Below are positions 1 to 7,770 of a stretch of DNA of 32,026 nt, piece by piece (the stretch's first letter is position 1; each line of letters opens with the position of its first letter). Origin of the DNA: Acidobacteriaceae bacterium (GTDB lineage: Bacteria > Acidobacteriota > Terriglobia > Terriglobales > Acidobacteriaceae). A program made the translations under genes and the position numbers. Below the pieces are notes generated by a model. The model was not told the DNA's origin and did not search any database. It was given only the letters and a program-made list of their open reading frames with translations. The stretch covers positions 1 to 32,026 of the forward strand of contig PLGM01000165.1 of NCBI GenBank assembly GCA_003139795.1. The letters run 5' to 3'.

Positions 1-393
1 ACGAATCGGCAACGCCTGGTTCAAGTACTCCAGCGCCTTCTGATTTTGGCCCAGATTGGAATAGACCCTGCCAACACCGTTGAGCGCTGCTCCCTCAAAC
101 TTGCGTAACTTCAACTCTCGATAGATACCCAGAGCCTGATTGTCAGCAACCAGAGCCTTCTGCATCTCTCCCGCCTGCCAATGCAGTTCACCGAGAGAGA
201 GTAGTTCGGCCGCCTCATCCTTCTGGCTCTTCGCCGCACGAGCCTCGGCCAGCTTCTGCTCATGCTCGCCGATCTGGTTCTAAAGCGTCGGAGCCTGTCC
301 CCAGGCCGTTGGCCCACTCATCAAGAAAGCGGCAGCGGTCAACGCGATGAAGAGCGCCAACCGCGGCTGCCATTTATTACGAATGTAAGTCAT
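1..393 (-). pseudogene. TPR protein (paralogue of the TPR-CHAT gene), 5' part, broken by an amber stop
   Basis: Reading leftwards from ATG at 393-391, the frame begins MTYIRNKWQPRL, followed by a hydrophobic signal-peptide-like stretch ending PTAWGQ. At codon 38 (positions 282-280) there is an in-frame TAG. Past the stop the same frame continues as good protein: IGEHEQKLAEAR, LLSLGELHWQAGEMQKAL and VYSNLGQNQKALEYLNQALPI, running off the left edge. These segments match the start of the protein encoded at 1320-4349 (IGEHEQKLAEAR, LNLLGELYRQAGKPQKGL), so this is a divergent paralogue. The paralogue has glutamine at the equivalent of the stop, consistent with a CAG to TAG change. No good restart codon lies just after the stop. 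A sequencing error or amber suppression is possible; a recent pseudogene is simplest. The rest of the gene lies outside the window. Confidence 0.75.
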
Positions 394-491
394 ATCGTTC
401 CTCGATTCCGTGCAAATGCCCGTATCTCGCACCATCCCGGCCTATGGATTTGTCTCGCTGCCTCCGGGACCGTTCTTCTGCCGCGCTCGTT

Positions 492-660
492 TCAAAATCT
501 CTGAATCACGGTCAAGGTCACAGTGCTGGTCTGCTCGATGCTGCTCGAAACACCGGTCACGGTCACCGTATAAGTCCCAGCCGTGGTGCCGGGATTCGAC
601 GGCGGGCTGCCGCTAAGGAATTGGGCCGTCGCCTCCGCGGGTGTGGCGTCGCAACTAGCG
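492..660 (-). pseudogene. C-terminal remnant of an Ig-like-domain surface protein
   Basis: On the minus strand the frame ending at TGA 494-492 reads ATPAEATAQFLSGSPPSNPG, then TTAGTYTVTVTGVSSSIEQ, then TSTVTLTVIQRF. The motif NPGTTAGTYTVTVTG with a TVTLTV end is the typical last strand pair of bacterial Ig-like repeats found in large acidobacterial exported proteins. Only this tail is recognisable. The frame stays open upstream to about 759, but its sequence there is not convincing, and no start codon or body of the protein is present. I read it as the stump of a deleted or rearranged gene. It lies between two other minus-strand pieces, the small ORF at 790-942 and the broken TPR gene. Confidence 0.55.
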
Positions 661-789
661 GGAACTGCTTGCGGGACTGCTCTTCGGAGAGGCGAGGCGC
701 ACCAATATTTGAGTCGGCCCCCTGAGCCTTTCGTCAGTGCGCTTGGTCACTTGGCGATGTGATTGGAGGAGCAGGTCGATCCCCAAAAC

Positions 790-942
790 TTATCCCCGAG
801 GGCGTGCTGGGCTGGAACGGGCAGCTGCGGTGAGGGGAACCGGCATGATCGCACCAGGAACGTGCGTGTCCCCGGCGCGGAACTCTGCACTCAGCGCCGC
901 TCCGCCCCTGCTCAGGTCTTTCAGGTTTACCTGGAACACCAT
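790..942 (-). CDS. Possible small protein of 50 residues, unknown function
   Basis: An ATG at 942-940 is preceded on the minus strand by AGGAGAG with an 8-nt spacer, a good ribosome binding site. The frame begins MVFQVNLKDLSRGG and contains AEFRAGDTHVPGAIMPVPL before TAA at 792-790. The first 40 residues look protein-like in composition; the last dozen (ARSSPARPRG) look less so, which may mean it is the 5' end of a longer gene truncated by rearrangement. I do not recognise the family. A tandem repeat (989-1009) lies about 45 bases upstream and could be its operator. Confidence 0.4.
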   Translation of the reverse strand: MVFQVNLKDLSRGGAALSAEFRAGDTHVPGAIMPVPLTAAARSSPARPRG

Positions 943-988
943 CTGTACGTCTCTCCTGCGGGAGGTTTACAATGCTGCTTCGACAGGG

Positions 989-1009
989 AAATGTGACCAA
1001 AATGTGACC
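989..1009. repeat. Tandem direct repeat of AAATGTGACC with 11-bp period
   Basis: AAATGTGACC occurs at 989-998 and again at 1000-1009, one helical turn apart. It sits just upstream of the minus-strand ORF starting at 942. Two identical 10-mers on one DNA face are typical of binding sites for a dimeric or cooperative regulator. That role is inference; the repeat itself is directly visible. Confidence 0.5.
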
Positions 1010-1137
1010 GACCCAAAAATGCTTTCATCTACAAACAATAACTCAGGTCGACTTCAGTTACACCGCGCCGTGGGAGGGCTGCTGGCTGTAAGGCTATTCG
1101 TATTAATAGTTTACAGCTTGATTTTGTGGCGATGAAT

Positions 1138-1190
1138 CGGGACTCATAATCCCTTCGTTTTGGGGGGTTCGAATCCCTCCGGGCCCACCA
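1138..1190 (+). tRNA. 3' half of a tRNA with CAU anticodon (fragment; candidate att site)
   Basis: The segment has a 7-base anticodon loop CTCATAA (anticodon CAT at 1145-1147) on a GGGA/TCCC stem, a T-arm with loop TTCGAAT at 1168-1174 between GGGGG and CCCTC, a 3' acceptor strand CGGGCCC (1180-1186), discriminator A and an encoded CCA at 1188-1190. No D-arm and no complementary 5' acceptor strand (GGGCCCG) occurs in the preceding 100 bases, which are AT-rich and unstructured. The region between anticodon stem and T-stem is 8 nt, slightly long. It is therefore half a gene. Tyrosine recombinases commonly integrate into the 3' half of tRNA genes and duplicate it, so this is a plausible attachment-site remnant. 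The type (elongator Met or Ile2) is not decided. Confidence 0.7.
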
Positions 1191-1319
1191 GAATAAATAT
1201 CTTAGTGTCCATGGTTTCCATCTGCCTCACTGGGAGGCGGAGACTCGTGGTTGGCGGCTATTGAGCTTCATTGAGGGCTCTGGCTGCTGGATTGCAGATC
1301 CGCGAGATGGAGGAGCGGA

Positions 1320-4300
1320 ATGGCTGGCATTCGTCACCGGCAGTTCATGCGATTGCTTCTGTCTGTGGTGCTGGCGGCGGCCGGCTTCATGCAATCTTCC
1401 GCCGGGTGGGCGCAGACCGGCAAGTTGCAGAGTGAGATCGGCGAGCATGAGCAGAAGTTGGCGGAGGCGCGTAGAAAACTCAAGTTCCGGGAGGAGGCGA
1501 CGGAACTGAATCTCCTTGGTGAACTGTACCGGCAGGCGGGCAAGCCGCAAAAAGGGCTGGAGTCTCTGAACCAGGCTCTGACCATCGAGCGAAGATGGCG
1601 GAGCCGCGGCGGCGAAGCACATACGTTGAACATGATAGGCAGGATCTATACGGACCTGGGGCAGGAGGATAAGGCTCTGGAGCTGTTCAACCAGGTGCTG
1701 CCGGTGTGGCGGGAACTGGGAATACGAATGGGCGAGGCGGCCACGCTGACCAACATGGGCCGCGTCTACAACGACCTGGGAAAGCGGGAAGAGGCGTTGA
1801 AGTACCTGAACGATGCGTTGCCGATCTGGCGGGAAGTGGCCAACAAGAGCGGAGAGGCGAACACGTTGGACAACCTGGGCCTTACCTACTCAGACATGGG
1901 CCAGGGGACGGAGGCGCTCAATTATTTCGACCAGGCGCTGCCCATCTGGCGGGAAGCGGGTGAGCAGGGCGGCGAGGCGCTGACATTGAACAATATGGCC
2001 AGAACCTATGCCGATCTGGGCAAGAAGCAGAAGGCGCTGGAGTCCTACAACCAGGCGTTATCGATCTGGCGCGAAATCGGCAACCGCCAGGGCGAAGCAA
2101 GCACGCTGAATTACATGGGCCGGCTGTACCGCGACCTGGGGCAGCAGCAGACGGCGCTGGATTATTACAACCAGGCGTTGCCCATCTGGCGCGAAGTGGG
2201 AAGCCGCAGTGGAGAGGGGTTGGCTCTGAACGATATCGGCAGGGCCTATGCCGACATGGGTCAAGCGCGAAAGGCGCTGGAGTACTTCGACCAGGCGTTG
2301 CCCATCTGGCGCGAGACGGGGAACCGGCGCGGCGAAGCGGCGACGCTGAACAACATGGGCCGGGATTATTCCGAACTGGGAGAGGCGGACAAGGCGCTGG
2401 AGCTTGACACCAGGGCGCTGCCGATCTGGCGCGAAGTCGAGGACCGGCGCGGCGAAGCGCTGGCGCTGCTGACCATCGGCTGGGCTTACTCGGCGCGGAA
2501 GGAGACGCTGAAGGCGCTGGCCAGCGAACTGGCGGCACTGTCCCTGACCAAGGCCGCGGGCGATCCGGAGATAGAGGGCGGGATTGAGACTTCGCTGATG
2601 ATCGGCTTCCGCAATCAGCATCGCCGCGAGGAAGCGATCTTTTTCGGGATGGAGGCTGTGAACTCCTACCAGCAGATTCGCAGGAATATCTCCGGGCTGG
2701 ATAAGGATCTGCAGGCTGGATTTGCGCAATCGAAGTCGGGCGCCTATCGCGTTCTGGCAGAGCTTTTGGTGCAGGCCGACCGGCTCGGCGAAGCCGAACA
2801 GATTCTCGATCTGCTGAAAGAACAGGAGTTGAAAGACATTGTGCGCGGCACCGCTCCCGATGCCGCGGCTAAAATCGAGTTCCTGAAGCTGACCGCCGCG
2901 CAGCAGAAGGCGCAAAGCGAGTTGGAGACTCCAGAAAAGATGGCCGTAGCGTTGACTGACCCGTGCATGGAATATGCCGGATTGCAAGCCAAAGCGACGC
3001 GCACCCCCGAGGAAGACGCTCGAATGAAAACATTGAGCGCGAACATTGAGCAGGGAATCAGAGAAATCCTGGCCTTCTTCGCCAACACCATCGATCCGGA
3101 ACTGGAGCGGAAGCCCGGCGCCGATAAAGAGAACGGAGTTCCCGTCGGCGAGAACTCCACGCAGAGCTATCTGCAGAACACCCTGGCAAAACTGGGACCG
3201 CGCGTGATGGGCATCCGTCTGCTGCTGGGCGAGGATCATGCTTACGTAATTGTGGTGACCGCCGGCACGCGAAAGAAGTTCGAGTTGAAGGCCACGCCGG
3301 CCGGGTTGCGCAGCAAAGCGTTCGAGGTGCTGGAAACTCTTGACTCACGCACGTCCGATCCCAGGCCGCATCTGGAGGAGCTGTATGCAATGGTCGTGGC
3401 TCCCATCGAAGATGAGTTGAAAACCCTGGAAACGCCCTCCGCCGCAGAGAGCGATGTTGCAACGCTGCTATGGTCCTTGGACGATGCATTGCGCTACCTG
3501 CCGATGGCCGCGCTCTACGATGGCCATCGTTACATGGTCGAGCGCTTCAACAACGTACTCTTCACTCCCGAGAGCTACGGGCATATGACGGATTCACCGC
3601 TCATGAGCGGGGCCAGGCCCAGCGTGCTGGCAATGGGCTTGTCCCGGAGTTATGGCGGTCTGCCGGCGCTGCCCGGCGTGATGCCGGAATTGGATGCGGT
3701 GGTTCACGACCCTGCCGTGCCTGAATCGCATGGCCCGATGGAGGGTAGACTGCTGCCCAACGAACAGTTCACGCTGGCCGCGTTGAAGACAGAGCTTGGC
3801 GCCGGCAACAGCTTCTCCGTGGTGCATATTGCCAGCCATTTTGTGGTGGAGACGGGCAGCGGCGAGGAGCCTTACCTGATGCTGGGTGGAGAAGACGCCG
3901 GAGAAGCAAGGGGATATGCGTGGAATCTCTCCGATATGGAAAATTCCCCGGTTGCCTTTCACGGCACGCGCCTTCTCACCCTCTCAGCTTGCAGCACAGC
4001 GAAAGACTACAAATCCAGGGACGGCCTGGAGATGGACAGCCTGGGCATGATCGCGCAGCAGAAGGATGCGGAAGCGGTGCTGGCCACGCTGTGGGACGTG
4101 AACGACGCCAGCACCAGCCGGCTGATGAGCGACTTCTACGGGCGTTGGGTGAAGCATCCGGGCGACGGCAAGGCGGAGGCATTGCGCCAGGCGCAACTAG
4201 CATTCCTGCGCGGATCCGCAGCGCAAGCGGCTGGCGGAAGCGAGCGCGGTTTCAATGCCGCGCGGGAGGCAACGAATGCGCCGCGCGAAGCCGGATATTC

Positions 4301-4349
4301 GCACCCGTTCTATTGGGCGCCGTTCGTTCTGATTGGAAACTACCAGTAG
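1320..4349 (+). CDS. Exported TPR-CHAT domain protein (caspase-like protease family)
   Basis: The protein has 1009 residues; the start is supported by GGAGGAG upstream of ATG. Residues 1-31 form a signal peptide (RLLLSVVLAAAGF core, cleavage near GWA|QTG). Residues about 55-440 hold nine TPR units of exactly 40 residues, most with the pattern ALPIWREVGN-RRGEAATLNNMGR. A linker rich in KAQSELE/EELKTLE-type helices follows. The C-terminal third (about 630-1005) is a CHAT domain with its catalytic pair visible: His840 in HIASHF and Cys891 in LSACST, so it is probably an active peptidase of the separase/caspase clan. It ends with the usual PFYWAPFVLIGNYQ. The broken minus-strand gene at 1-393 is a paralogue. 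Substrate unknown; the signal peptide places it outside the cytoplasm. Confidence 0.92.
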   Translation: MAGIRHRQFMRLLLSVVLAAAGFMQSSAGWAQTGKLQSEIGEHEQKLAEARRKLKFREEATELNLLGELYRQAGKPQKGLESLNQALTIERRWRSRGGEAHTLNMIGRIYTDLGQEDKALELFNQVLPVWRELGIRMGEAATLTNMGRVYNDLGKREEALKYLNDALPIWREVANKSGEANTLDNLGLTYSDMGQGTEALNYFDQALPIWREAGEQGGEALTLNNMARTYADLGKKQKALESYNQALSIWREIGNRQGEASTLNYMGRLYRDLGQQQTALDYYNQALPIWREVGSRSGEGLALNDIGRAYADMGQARKALEYFDQALPIWRETGNRRGEAATLNNMGRDYSELGEADKALELDTRALPIWREVEDRRGEALALLTIGWAYSARKETLKALASELAALSLTKAAGDPEIEGGIETSLMIGFRNQHRREEAIFFGMEAVNSYQQIRRNISGLDKDLQAGFAQSKSGAYRVLAELLVQADRLGEAEQILDLLKEQELKDIVRGTAPDAAAKIEFLKLTAAQQKAQSELETPEKMAVALTDPCMEYAGLQAKATRTPEEDARMKTLSANIEQGIREILAFFANTIDPELERKPGADKENGVPVGENSTQSYLQNTLAKLGPRVMGIRLLLGEDHAYVIVVTAGTRKKFELKATPAGLRSKAFEVLETLDSRTSDPRPHLEELYAMVVAPIEDELKTLETPSAAESDVATLLWSLDDALRYLPMAALYDGHRYMVERFNNVLFTPESYGHMTDSPLMSGARPSVLAMGLSRSYGGLPALPGVMPELDAVVHDPAVPESHGPMEGRLLPNEQFTLAALKTELGAGNSFSVVHIASHFVVETGSGEEPYLMLGGEDAGEARGYAWNLSDMENSPVAFHGTRLLTLSACSTAKDYKSRDGLEMDSLGMIAQQKDAEAVLATLWDVNDASTSRLMSDFYGRWVKHPGDGKAEALRQAQLAFLRGSAAQAAGGSERGFNAAREATNAPREAGYSHPFYWAPFVLIGNYQ
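1520..2530 (+). repeat. 120-bp tandem coding repeat (TPR units)
   Basis: Within the TPR-CHAT gene a unit of 120 bp repeats about eight times, recognisable from the recurring ATCTGGCG(C/G)GAAG core near 1826, 1946, 2066, 2186, 2306 and 2426. Each unit encodes one 40-residue TPR. The repeats are diverged but in perfect register, so unit gain or loss by recombination would keep the frame. Confidence 0.8.
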
Positions 4350-4527
4350 TCGCCAAGTGCCGCGGCCTTCCGCCAGCATGCCGCCTGGTCTGTCCGTTTC
4401 CAATCTGCGTTGTGGCAGTCAGGGCGTAAGGACTGAGCGACCGGATGATGGAGACCGGCGGGAGCGCTTGAGCGGTTCGTCACGGCCTGAAGGCTCGGAA
4501 TCGCCAGTAGCGGTGTGCGAGTTGCCG

Positions 4528-5856
4528 ATGGAAGCTGTGAGGCTCTATGGTGGCTCGGTGAGGCTTCAGAGTAGCCAGACCGCAGCATGCTTTTGGGCAG
4601 CGATGATGCTTGCCGGGTGGATGAGCAGGGCGGGCATGGCGCAACCGTCCGGCGGAGAGAGTTTCCGGGATCTGTTGCAGCAGGGATTCCAACTCCACCA
4701 GGAGGCGCGCTTTGCGGAGGCGATTCCCGTGCTGGAGCGGGCGCGGCGGCTGGAGCCCGGCGACTACTTCGCGAATCTATTGCTGGGCATCGACCTGCTG
4801 CGGACCGGCAACGCGGGCGAATCTGTGCCCCGGCTGGAGTTGGCGGCGCGGGCGCGTCCGGGCGAGGAGTTTCCGGAGGATTATCTGGGCGAGGCGGAGG
4901 CGGGACTGGGCCATTACGCGCTGGCGGCCGAGGCGTACGAGCGAGCCATTCAGCGCGGGCACGGCTCCGAGCAGGCTCTTGAGGCCTGGGCCGGTTTTGC
5001 GCTGGAGCGATTTCGCTTGATCGGCGAGGGCTTGCGCGCCTCGGGACCGGGGATTGCCGCGGCGCGGCGATTGGCAGAAGCGGCGCGCAAGCCGTTGGCA
5101 GGCAAAGGCTGTGAAGGCCCCATCCCGACGTTGGAGCGGCGGCTCGCCGTCAGGCAGGCGGGGTCGAATCACGCCAGTGGGGACCACGGCAGTGCGGACG
5201 TGGAGACTGCTTACCAGCTTTCGATCTGCTATGCCGTCGAAGCTGGAAAAGCTGCCGAAGGGTTGCAGGAGGGCGGGGAAGATTTGGCCGCGGTGCATCG
5301 GCTGCGCGGCGATGTACTTTTGCGCTTGAAAGGGGACGCTGCAGCGGCCGAGGCGGAGTACCGGCAGGCCATCGCGGTTCGCACTGGGGATCCGGCCCTG
5401 CTGGAGCGGCTGGCCGAGGCGCAACTAACGGCTGGGGACACAGAAGGCGCGCGGCAATCGGCGCAGGCAGCGCTGGCCATCGATCCTCACCGGCGCGAGG
5501 CGCTGCGGACGCTGGCTTCGCTGGCCATGAGCAACCGGGATTACGAGCAGGGGCTACCGTGGCTGCGGCAGTTGGCGCAGGAAGCTCCGGGCGACCGCAT
5601 GGTTCAGGTGCAGTTGGGGAAGGCGCTGGCGCAGACCGGCGCGGCGCAAGAAGCGCTGGGCTGGCTGGGGCCGGCGCTGGCCGCGGGCTATCCGGATGAA
5701 AAGGGAGCGCTGCACGCTCTGCTGGGTCGCGTGTTGCGCAAACTGGGCCGTGAGGCCGAGGCGGTGAAGGCGGAGGCCGAGGCGCGGCGTTTGTCGGACG
5801 CGTTTCAGGCCCGCGCGACAGAGAGCACGCACGGGAGTTCCGATGAAGACCAGTAG
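4528..5856 (+). CDS. TPR-repeat protein, probably exported
   Basis: From the ATG at 4528 the product is 442 residues. An upstream in-frame ATG at 4333 overlaps the previous gene and gives a low-complexity extension, so I prefer 4528; an even later start before the hydrophobic segment CFWAAMMLAGW is possible. That segment ending GMAQ looks like a signal peptide. The rest is helical TPR sequence, for example FAEAIPVLERARRLEPGDY and GDPALLERLAEAQLTAGDTE, with a final TPR block around GKALAQTGAAQEALGWLGPA. The stop overlaps the start of the next gene by 14 nt, implying translational coupling. TPR proteins beside CRTAC1/ASPIC proteins are a recurrent arrangement in acidobacteria. Its role is probably as an envelope scaffold or partner; no enzymatic domain is visible. 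Confidence 0.82.
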   Translation: MEAVRLYGGSVRLQSSQTAACFWAAMMLAGWMSRAGMAQPSGGESFRDLLQQGFQLHQEARFAEAIPVLERARRLEPGDYFANLLLGIDLLRTGNAGESVPRLELAARARPGEEFPEDYLGEAEAGLGHYALAAEAYERAIQRGHGSEQALEAWAGFALERFRLIGEGLRASGPGIAAARRLAEAARKPLAGKGCEGPIPTLERRLAVRQAGSNHASGDHGSADVETAYQLSICYAVEAGKAAEGLQEGGEDLAAVHRLRGDVLLRLKGDAAAAEAEYRQAIAVRTGDPALLERLAEAQLTAGDTEGARQSAQAALAIDPHRREALRTLASLAMSNRDYEQGLPWLRQLAQEAPGDRMVQVQLGKALAQTGAAQEALGWLGPALAAGYPDEKGALHALLGRVLRKLGREAEAVKAEAEARRLSDAFQARATESTHGSSDEDQ

Positions 5857-7537
5857 GCGCGGCGTGTTGCGTGCCGCGGCTGCGCTGGGGGCCGGGGCTC
5901 TGGCAGGTGGATGGATGCGCAGGGCGCTGGCGCAGGCTGCGCCGTCGCAAACACAGTCACAGATTCGCATGGTCAACGGCGCGGCGGCGGCGGGGTTGGA
6001 CTTTGTGCTCCGCAACGGAGCGTTGGGGCGCAAGTACCAGGTGGAGACGCTGCCGGGCGGGCTGGGAGTGATGGACTTCGACGGGGATGGCTGGCCGGAT
6101 CTGTTCTGCACTAACGGCGCTTCAGTGCCGGAGCTGACCAAGAGCGGCCCCGATTACTGGAACCGGCTCTACAGGAACAACCGCGACGGAACATTCAGCG
6201 ACGTGACGGCGAAGGCGGGGTTGCAGGGCGAAGGCTACGGGATGGGCGTGGCCGTGGGCGACTGCAACAACGACGGCCATGAGGATCTGTTTGTGGTAGG
6301 GGTGCATGGAAACCACCTGTATCGCAACAACGGGAACGGCACGTTTACGGATGTGACGCGGGAGGCGGGACTCCTCGGGCCCGGTTCGCTGGGCAGGCCG
6401 GTGTGGTCGGTGGCGGCTTGCTGGATCGACTACGACAACGACGGGCGGCTGGACCTGTTCGTTTCGAATTACTGCGACTGGGCGCCTGGGACCGACCCCA
6501 TCTGCGGCGGGCTGGAGGCGCAGGCGCGCGCGTATTGCCATCCGGACAAATACCACGCCGAGCCGATGCAGCTCTACCACAACAACGGCGACGGCACGTT
6601 TACCGAGATCACGCGCAAGGAGGGGCTGCCCGACCTGCTGGGCAAGGGGATGGGGTTGGCGATGGCCGATTTTGCCGGCGATGGGCATCCGGGAATCTTT
6701 GTGGCCAACGACAACGCGCGCAATCTGCTGTTGCGGAATCGCGGCAAGGGATTTGAGGAGGTAGGCCTCGAAGCAGGCGTGGCTTTTAACGGCGACGGGC
6801 GCAATATCTCCGGGATGGGCGCGGATTTCGGGGACATTGACGGGGATGGACGGTTCGATATTGTGATGACCGGCCTGAAGAACGAGACGTACGAGGTTTT
6901 TCTTAACCAGGGCAAGGGCGAATTCGAGGATGGGAGCGCAGCGACAGGCCTGCTGAGCCTGAGCCGGCTGTGGAACGGCTGGGGATGCGGGCTGGTGGAC
7001 CTGGACAACGACGGCTGGCTCGATCTGTTTGTGGCCGGCGGCGGGCTGGACACCGGGGACGCGCAGCCGAATAGGGTTTTTCGCAATCAGAGCGGGCGGT
7101 TTGTGGATGTTTCGGCGCAGGTGGGAGCGGAGTTTGCGCGGCCGGCGCTGCATCGCGGGGCGGTGTTTGCGGATTTTGACCGGGATGGGCGGATCGATGC
7201 GGCGGTTACCGCGTTGAATGCGCCCATCGAGCTGTGGTGGAACCGCAGTGCGCGGGAGAATCCGGCGCGGCACTGGCTGCAACTGAGGTTGATGGGACGG
7301 CGCAGCAATCGCTCGGCCATCGGGGCGGAGGTGCGCTGCCGGGCGGGTGGACGCGGGCAGGTGCGCACGGTTTCGTCCAGCGTGGGTTATGCGTCGTCGA
7401 GCGATTTGACGGTTCATTTCGGCCTGGGCGAGGCGACGCGCGCGGCGGTGGAGGTTCGCTGGCCCTCCGGGACGATGCAGACGTTGGGCGAGGTGGCGGC
7501 GGATCAGCGGCTGAACCTGACGGAGCCGGCGGCGTAG
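5843..7537 (+). CDS. CRTAC1-family FG-GAP/ASPIC-UnbV repeat protein, Tat-exported
   Basis: The 564-residue protein starts with a twin-arginine signal: SRRGVL at residues 4-9, followed by AAAALGAGALAGG and cleavage near ALAQA. Seven calcium-binding FG-GAP/VCBS loops follow, including DFDGDGWPDLF, DCNNDGHEDLF, DYDNDGRLDLF, DIDGDGRFDIV and DLDNDGWLDLF, consistent with a beta-propeller. The C-terminus (about 480-560) is an ASPIC/UnbV domain ending VEVRWPSGTMQTL. GGGAGT lies before its ATG, inside the TPR gene it overlaps. Homologues occur in strings with TPR and TonB proteins in acidobacteria and planctomycetes; the biochemical function is not established. It should be a folded periplasmic or surface binding protein. 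Confidence 0.92.
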   Translation: MKTSRRGVLRAAAALGAGALAGGWMRRALAQAAPSQTQSQIRMVNGAAAAGLDFVLRNGALGRKYQVETLPGGLGVMDFDGDGWPDLFCTNGASVPELTKSGPDYWNRLYRNNRDGTFSDVTAKAGLQGEGYGMGVAVGDCNNDGHEDLFVVGVHGNHLYRNNGNGTFTDVTREAGLLGPGSLGRPVWSVAACWIDYDNDGRLDLFVSNYCDWAPGTDPICGGLEAQARAYCHPDKYHAEPMQLYHNNGDGTFTEITRKEGLPDLLGKGMGLAMADFAGDGHPGIFVANDNARNLLLRNRGKGFEEVGLEAGVAFNGDGRNISGMGADFGDIDGDGRFDIVMTGLKNETYEVFLNQGKGEFEDGSAATGLLSLSRLWNGWGCGLVDLDNDGWLDLFVAGGGLDTGDAQPNRVFRNQSGRFVDVSAQVGAEFARPALHRGAVFADFDRDGRIDAAVTALNAPIELWWNRSARENPARHWLQLRLMGRRSNRSAIGAEVRCRAGGRGQVRTVSSSVGYASSSDLTVHFGLGEATRAAVEVRWPSGTMQTLGEVAADQRLNLTEPAA

Positions 7538-7770
7538 CGCGCGTCGATTGGGCAAGAAGGGCATCCGTCGGCATTGTGGCGGCAAGACGCGGCGGGCGCG
7601 ACGGAATCCCCAAAGAACGATTGTGGAAGGAAACCCTTAAAACACAAGAAATATCGCCAATGCGCATAGACGGCCATTTCATGCAAGGAATATCAATGGT
7701 GGCTGGACGTGCCGAATCGGCGCGCAGGGATTCCGCGCGGAGCCGGCAGTTCTGGAGGCGACGAAAAGTC

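Noticed and set aside
1520..2530. Regular 120-bp repeats considered as a CRISPR-like or satellite array
   Set aside because: The repeats are in frame and encode TPR units; there are no unique spacers.
4333..4527. 65-codon extension of the TPR protein
   Set aside because: Overlaps the end of the TPR-CHAT gene and would put a long polar segment before the signal peptide.
6122..7585. 487-codon minus-strand open frame
   Set aside because: Antisense to the ASPIC/FG-GAP gene, with no recognisable motif; shadow caused by codon bias.
7234..7770. N-terminal extension of the TonB receptor frame by 179 codons
   Set aside because: Its first part overlaps the ASPIC gene in another frame and a proper signal peptide starts only at ATG 7771.
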